Assembly (NCBI RefSeq): GCF_019550795.1 | Contig: NZ_CP080545.1 | Span: 1,197,501-1,261,500, forward strand | Source of the DNA: Paenibacillus sp. sptzw28 | Lineage (GTDB): Bacteria > Bacillota > Bacilli > Paenibacillales > Paenibacillaceae | Reading direction: 5' to 3' | DNA length: 64,000 nt | Shown: positions 61,272 to 64,000 of the stretch, in pieces | Position numbering within the stretch: the stretch's first letter is position 1 | Layout of the letters: each line of letters opens with the position of its first letter | Notes under the pieces: model-generated | The model's input: only the letters and a program-made list of their open reading frames with translations | The model's database searches: none | Told to the model about the DNA's origin: nothing | Program-made: the position numbers and the translations under genes

Positions 61272-61695
61272 AGCGGAAGAAAGCCCTGGGTTTCTGCTGT
61301 GGCAAGTGACGAATATTTGGCAAAAGGAAATACGGAAGGCGCTGGAACCGTTTGAGCTCACACAGCCTCAGTTCGTATTGCTTTTCTCGTGCCAATGGCT
61401 GAGCGAGAAAGAGGGCGGTTCGGGCGTGACACAAGTACAGCTCGCTCAGCATGCTCAAGTGGACGTGAATGTCACCTCGCAGGTACTGAGAACGCTGGAG
61501 AAGAAGGGGTATGTAAAACGCAGTCCCCATCCAGCGGATACAAGGGCGAACCTGATTACTGTGACCAGCACCGGAAGCGAGTTGGCTTTACGAGCCGTGC
61601 ATGCCGTTGAAGCGGCAGACCGGGCGTTTTTTACCGGCATCGGTGAAGAGAGCGCACAGCTGACTCGGCTTCTGAGGCGGCTTACGAAGCTGTAA
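61252..61695 (+). CDS. MarR-family transcriptional regulator
   Basis: A 147-residue winged-helix regulator: [20 protein letters not shown] for recognition and [20 protein letters not shown] for the wing. ATG 61252 has ggagg at 8 nt and overlaps the EVE stop. Third gene of the SRPBCC-EVE-MarR operon; probably regulates the operon itself. Confidence 0.88.
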   Translation: MSSEFNKAEESPGFLLWQVTNIWQKEIRKALEPFELTQPQFVLLFSCQWLSEKEGGSGVTQVQLAQHAQVDVNVTSQVLRTLEKKGYVKRSPHPADTRANLITVTSTGSELALRAVHAVEAADRAFFTGIGEESAQLTRLLRRLTKL

Positions 61696-61717
61696 CATAA
61701 TAATGCATCAAAATTGC

Positions 61718-61752
61718 AGGGGGCAGCCAGCATGCCTCCTATTATTTTTTTT
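61718..61752 (+). terminator. Rho-independent terminator of the SRPBCC-EVE-MarR operon
   Basis: AGGGGGCA and TGCCTCCT pair with one G-U pair, followed by a run of eight T residues (61745-61752). Confidence 0.85.
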
Positions 61753-61923
61753 AAGGCTATGATAATCTTTGTTGTTGATTTTCTTATTAACGGGCAGATT
61801 TGCGGAATTATCAGGAAGGAATCTTGAGCCTTTTCACGTATTTTAAATGGACAATGATGTGGGAAATGGGTCAAGGTTAGGTGAGCAGATTTTCTATTAT
61901 TACAAGGGAGGCGATAAAGGGAT

Positions 61924-62838
61924 ATGGGAAGTTCGAATCAATGGGATGCAGAATGGGAAGTATCAGAAGAATTGGCTCATAAATTAATAAGCAGTCAGTT
62001 TCCGCAGTTAGGTTCAAAAAGCGTACAAAAACTAGGACATGGCTGGGATAACACTGTTTTTCTTATCGGGGCCGAATATGTATTTCGCTTTCCTAGAAGA
62101 GAAGTTGCAATTAATTCTTTAAGGATGGAAGGAAAGATACTACCTAAGCTTAAAGATTATTTTTCCATTGCATATTCGATACCTCTATTTTTGGGGGAAG
62201 GGGATTATGATTATCCTGCACCCTTCCTAGGCTACCCCTATTTATCCGGAGAATTTCCGATCGGATTAACTGACAAGCAACGTGCGTTATCAGCTACAAC
62301 GCTCGCGCAATTTTTAAGAAGCTTACATGCATTCCCTGTGCAAATTGCCCAAGAAAATGGAGTTCAACATGACCATAGAAATCTGACTGATATTGCGATG
62401 CGTAAGGAAAAGATGCATAAATTTATTTCCGACCTTGCCCTTCATTTTCGTGAAGAAGAGTATCGTGCAATATCGAATTACTTGGAACAGCTCAGAACTG
62501 AAAGAGTGAAACAAAAGCACGTATTCCTTCATGGTGACCTTCATTTTAAAAATATGCTGGTAGATGAGAATGGAAGAGTTTCAGGGATTATCGACTGGGG
62601 AGATATCAATATTGGGCATCCTGCATGTGACTTGAATGTTGTGTATAGCTTTTTACCTCCGGATGCGCGTTCTGACTTTTTCAAAGAATATGGGGATGTA
62701 GATGAAGAAACGAAGACATTAGCTCGATTGATTGCCATCTATATTCCCATTTTGATAATGATGCAGGCAATTGATGATAAAGATGAAAGGTTGGTTGATG
62801 AAGCAAAAGCGAACATAAAACGTGCTCTCGCTGATTAA
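61924..62838 (+). CDS. Aminoglycoside phosphotransferase (APH) family kinase
   Basis: A 304-residue kinase-fold protein. N-lobe has LGHGWDNTVFLIGAEYVFRF; catalytic loop is HGDLHFKN (His203, Asp205, Asn210) and the metal-binding Asp224 is in IIDWGD. APH relatives phosphorylate aminoglycosides, macrolides, choline or small metabolites; the substrate is not evident. The gene is clearly more AT-rich than its neighbours, which hints at recent acquisition. ATG 61924 follows aagggagg/aaaggg. Confidence 0.87.
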   Translation: MGSSNQWDAEWEVSEELAHKLISSQFPQLGSKSVQKLGHGWDNTVFLIGAEYVFRFPRREVAINSLRMEGKILPKLKDYFSIAYSIPLFLGEGDYDYPAPFLGYPYLSGEFPIGLTDKQRALSATTLAQFLRSLHAFPVQIAQENGVQHDHRNLTDIAMRKEKMHKFISDLALHFREEEYRAISNYLEQLRTERVKQKHVFLHGDLHFKNMLVDENGRVSGIIDWGDINIGHPACDLNVVYSFLPPDARSDFFKEYGDVDEETKTLARLIAIYIPILIMMQAIDDKDERLVDEAKANIKRALAD

Positions 62839-62967
62839 GAAATGTCATTCCGCTAACGGGAACAAGAGCTCAATGAAGAAGGGATAGGCATCACTTATAA
62901 GAAACTGCTGTCTTTTCACAACTAACAGCGCATACAACCATTAAACAGAAACTCGGGAGGGATGAGG

Positions 62968-63774
62968 TTGAAACAGAAGCTGGCTGTTATCGTGGTTCAT
63001 GGATTAGGCAGGCAGAATGAAGATTACGCCGACCATTTTATTCGTACACTTATGACTAAGTTTGCACATGAGACAGGAGCAAAAGATCCTGAACAAAATG
63101 TCGTCGTAAAGGCCGTTCATTGGGCCAAGGTGCTGGAAGGCAGGGAAGCAGAGTTCAAACAGAAGCTGTTCCGGCCTTACGATCTGCATTATGAATGGCT
63201 GAGGGATTACGTTGTGCATTATTTAGCCGATGCTATCGCCTATCAACCGCTCGAGACCAACGATCAGAATTATTATGCGATTAATGAAACGATCAGCGCC
63301 TCATTGCATGCTCTGACGGATAAGGCAGGAGACGGCGCCCCGCTCTGGGTCATCTCGCACAGCCTAGGCACGGTCATTGCCAGCAATTACTTCTACGATC
63401 TTCAGAATTCCTCCAACTGGAAGCCCGTCATCTACAACCCGGACTCGGCATTGGAGCGTGGAGACACGCTGGCGCTGTTCTATTCTTGCGGAACGACTCT
63501 GCCCTTATGGAGCCTGCGTTACCGTGAATTCGACAAGCCTATCCGCGTACCCAGTGAATCTATGCGCGATCGGAACATCGAGGGGGAGTGGATAAATTTC
63601 TACGACAAGGACGATATTCTTGCTTATCCCTTGCGCCCTTTGCATCCCGCTTACATGGAGGCGGTCCAAGAGGACATGGAGGTTCGGGTAGGTAACTGGC
63701 TGACCGGTTGGAACCCGTTCAGCCTCCAATCTGCGATGTCGTCGATTATTTCATCAACCACGGTGAAAATGTAA
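62968..63774 (+). CDS. Alpha/beta hydrolase (lipase/esterase-like)
   Basis: A 268-residue hydrolase: oxyanion motif VVHGLGRQ, nucleophile in WVISHSLGTVIAS (S-H-S-L-G form), and a late YDKDDILAYPL segment with a probable acid residue. No signal peptide. TTG 62968 has gggaggg at 7 nt; ATG 62962 abuts that site. The 3' end overlaps the convergent small gene by 124 bp. Confidence 0.82.
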   Translation: MKQKLAVIVVHGLGRQNEDYADHFIRTLMTKFAHETGAKDPEQNVVVKAVHWAKVLEGREAEFKQKLFRPYDLHYEWLRDYVVHYLADAIAYQPLETNDQNYYAINETISASLHALTDKAGDGAPLWVISHSLGTVIASNYFYDLQNSSNWKPVIYNPDSALERGDTLALFYSCGTTLPLWSLRYREFDKPIRVPSESMRDRNIEGEWINFYDKDDILAYPLRPLHPAYMEAVQEDMEVRVGNWLTGWNPFSLQSAMSSIISSTTVKM

Positions 63775-63968
63775 TAATTGTTGTCCCCCACTGGAATTTC
63801 TTCATCACAGCATTCGCAGCATAAAGTTTCAATGCCATCGTGTTCCTTTTCAACGCATTCCGGTATCATTTCGACCAGTTTGTATCCGTATTTCTCAAAA
63901 AAATCGTTCACAATCTCTCCGCAGCTGCGACATAGAATGGTCTCTTGTAACTCCGTGATAGCGCGCAC
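63651..63968 (-). CDS. Cysteine-rich small protein, unknown function
   Basis: About 105 residues from GTG 63968 (aaggggg 6 nt upstream; ATG 63974 is too close). CRSCGEI and LCCECCDEEIP form a likely zinc-binding pair of knuckles, followed by an acidic segment (FTVVDEIIDDIADW). The last about 35 residues are antisense to the hydrolase and look less protein-like, so the true end may be decayed or simply overlap. Function unknown. Confidence 0.6.
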   Translation of the reverse strand: MRAITELQETILCRSCGEIVNDFFEKYGYKLVEMIPECVEKEHDGIETLCCECCDEEIPVGDNNYYIFTVVDEIIDDIADWRLNGFQPVSQLPTRTSMSSWTASM

Positions 63969-64000
63969 ATACATCCCCCTTGCCTTTTCAAAATCGTTTG

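Noticed and set aside
1..64000. CRISPR arrays, tRNA or rRNA genes, insertion sequences, prophage genes, classical riboswitches
   Set aside because: None recognised on reading both strands. Short direct repeats found are operator-like and not spaced as a CRISPR array. Computed searches could still find small RNAs.

Overview
The window looks like chromosome of a Gram-positive, spore-forming Paenibacillus-type bacterium (Bacillota). This is inferred from the S-layer-homology (SLH) protein with fibronectin repeats, strong AGGAGG-type ribosome binding sites with frequent TTG/GTG starts, Lpl/Yte-type sugar ABC systems, AraC regulators with extracellular sensor domains, copper-amine-oxidase-type stalk domains and a one-chain SecDF. 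No rRNA, tRNA, CRISPR array, prophage or insertion sequence was recognised.

Layout. 1-6.7 kb: end of an unknown gene, an O-antigen-ligase-like membrane protein, a secreted SLH/FN3 protein, a VOC protein, a GNAT acetyltransferase, an Asp-box lipoprotein and a 58-residue protein. 6.8-13.9 kb: SulP anion transporter, SRPBCC protein, AraC regulator, a Gfo/Idh dehydrogenase next to glucuronate isomerase uxaC, an SGNH hydrolase and ohr. 14-17.4 kb: biotin uptake, with bioY divergent from an ECF ATPase gene and a fused EcfA-EcfT gene, around a BirA-type operator. 17.4-25.6 kb: membrane proteins, a 2-hydroxyacid dehydrogenase, DNA alkylation repair, SecDF, and a TetR/membrane-protein divergent pair. 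26-33 kb: arabinan locus with a CUT1 sugar ABC transporter, an ArsR-type sensor-regulator and two GH43 enzymes. 33-34.3 kb: a cysteine-rich MarR regulator and a truncated flavoprotein. 34.4-36.9 kb: an Lgt-like membrane protein, a COG1964/Tes-like radical SAM protein and a small membrane protein in a tight operon; this is the best candidate for an undescribed system. 37-49 kb: mostly single genes, including a beta-lactamase-fold protein lacking its nucleophile, HxlR/quinone-reductase-like genes, a TetR/hydrolase pair, a flavin-dependent oxidoreductase, a stalk-GH18 protein and a small HD hydrolase. 49.2-51 kb: an ABC-F gene behind a leader peptide and an attenuator-like terminator. 51.3-58.4 kb: an Lpl-type ABC operon with a cre site, an AraC-dCache regulator and a sugar isomerase/epimerase-like gene. 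58.4-59.6 kb: a gene graveyard (CBM9-like fragment, frameshifted GH18, membrane-protein tail). 59.6-64 kb: XRE-cupin regulator, an SRPBCC-EVE-MarR operon, an APH-family kinase, an alpha/beta hydrolase and a cysteine-rich small protein.

Taken together the window describes a soil-type carbohydrate scavenger. It has two sugar ABC importers, arabinan and uronate catabolism, cell-surface proteins and many one-component regulators placed beside their likely targets. All functions come from reading translated sequence by eye; no database search was possible.
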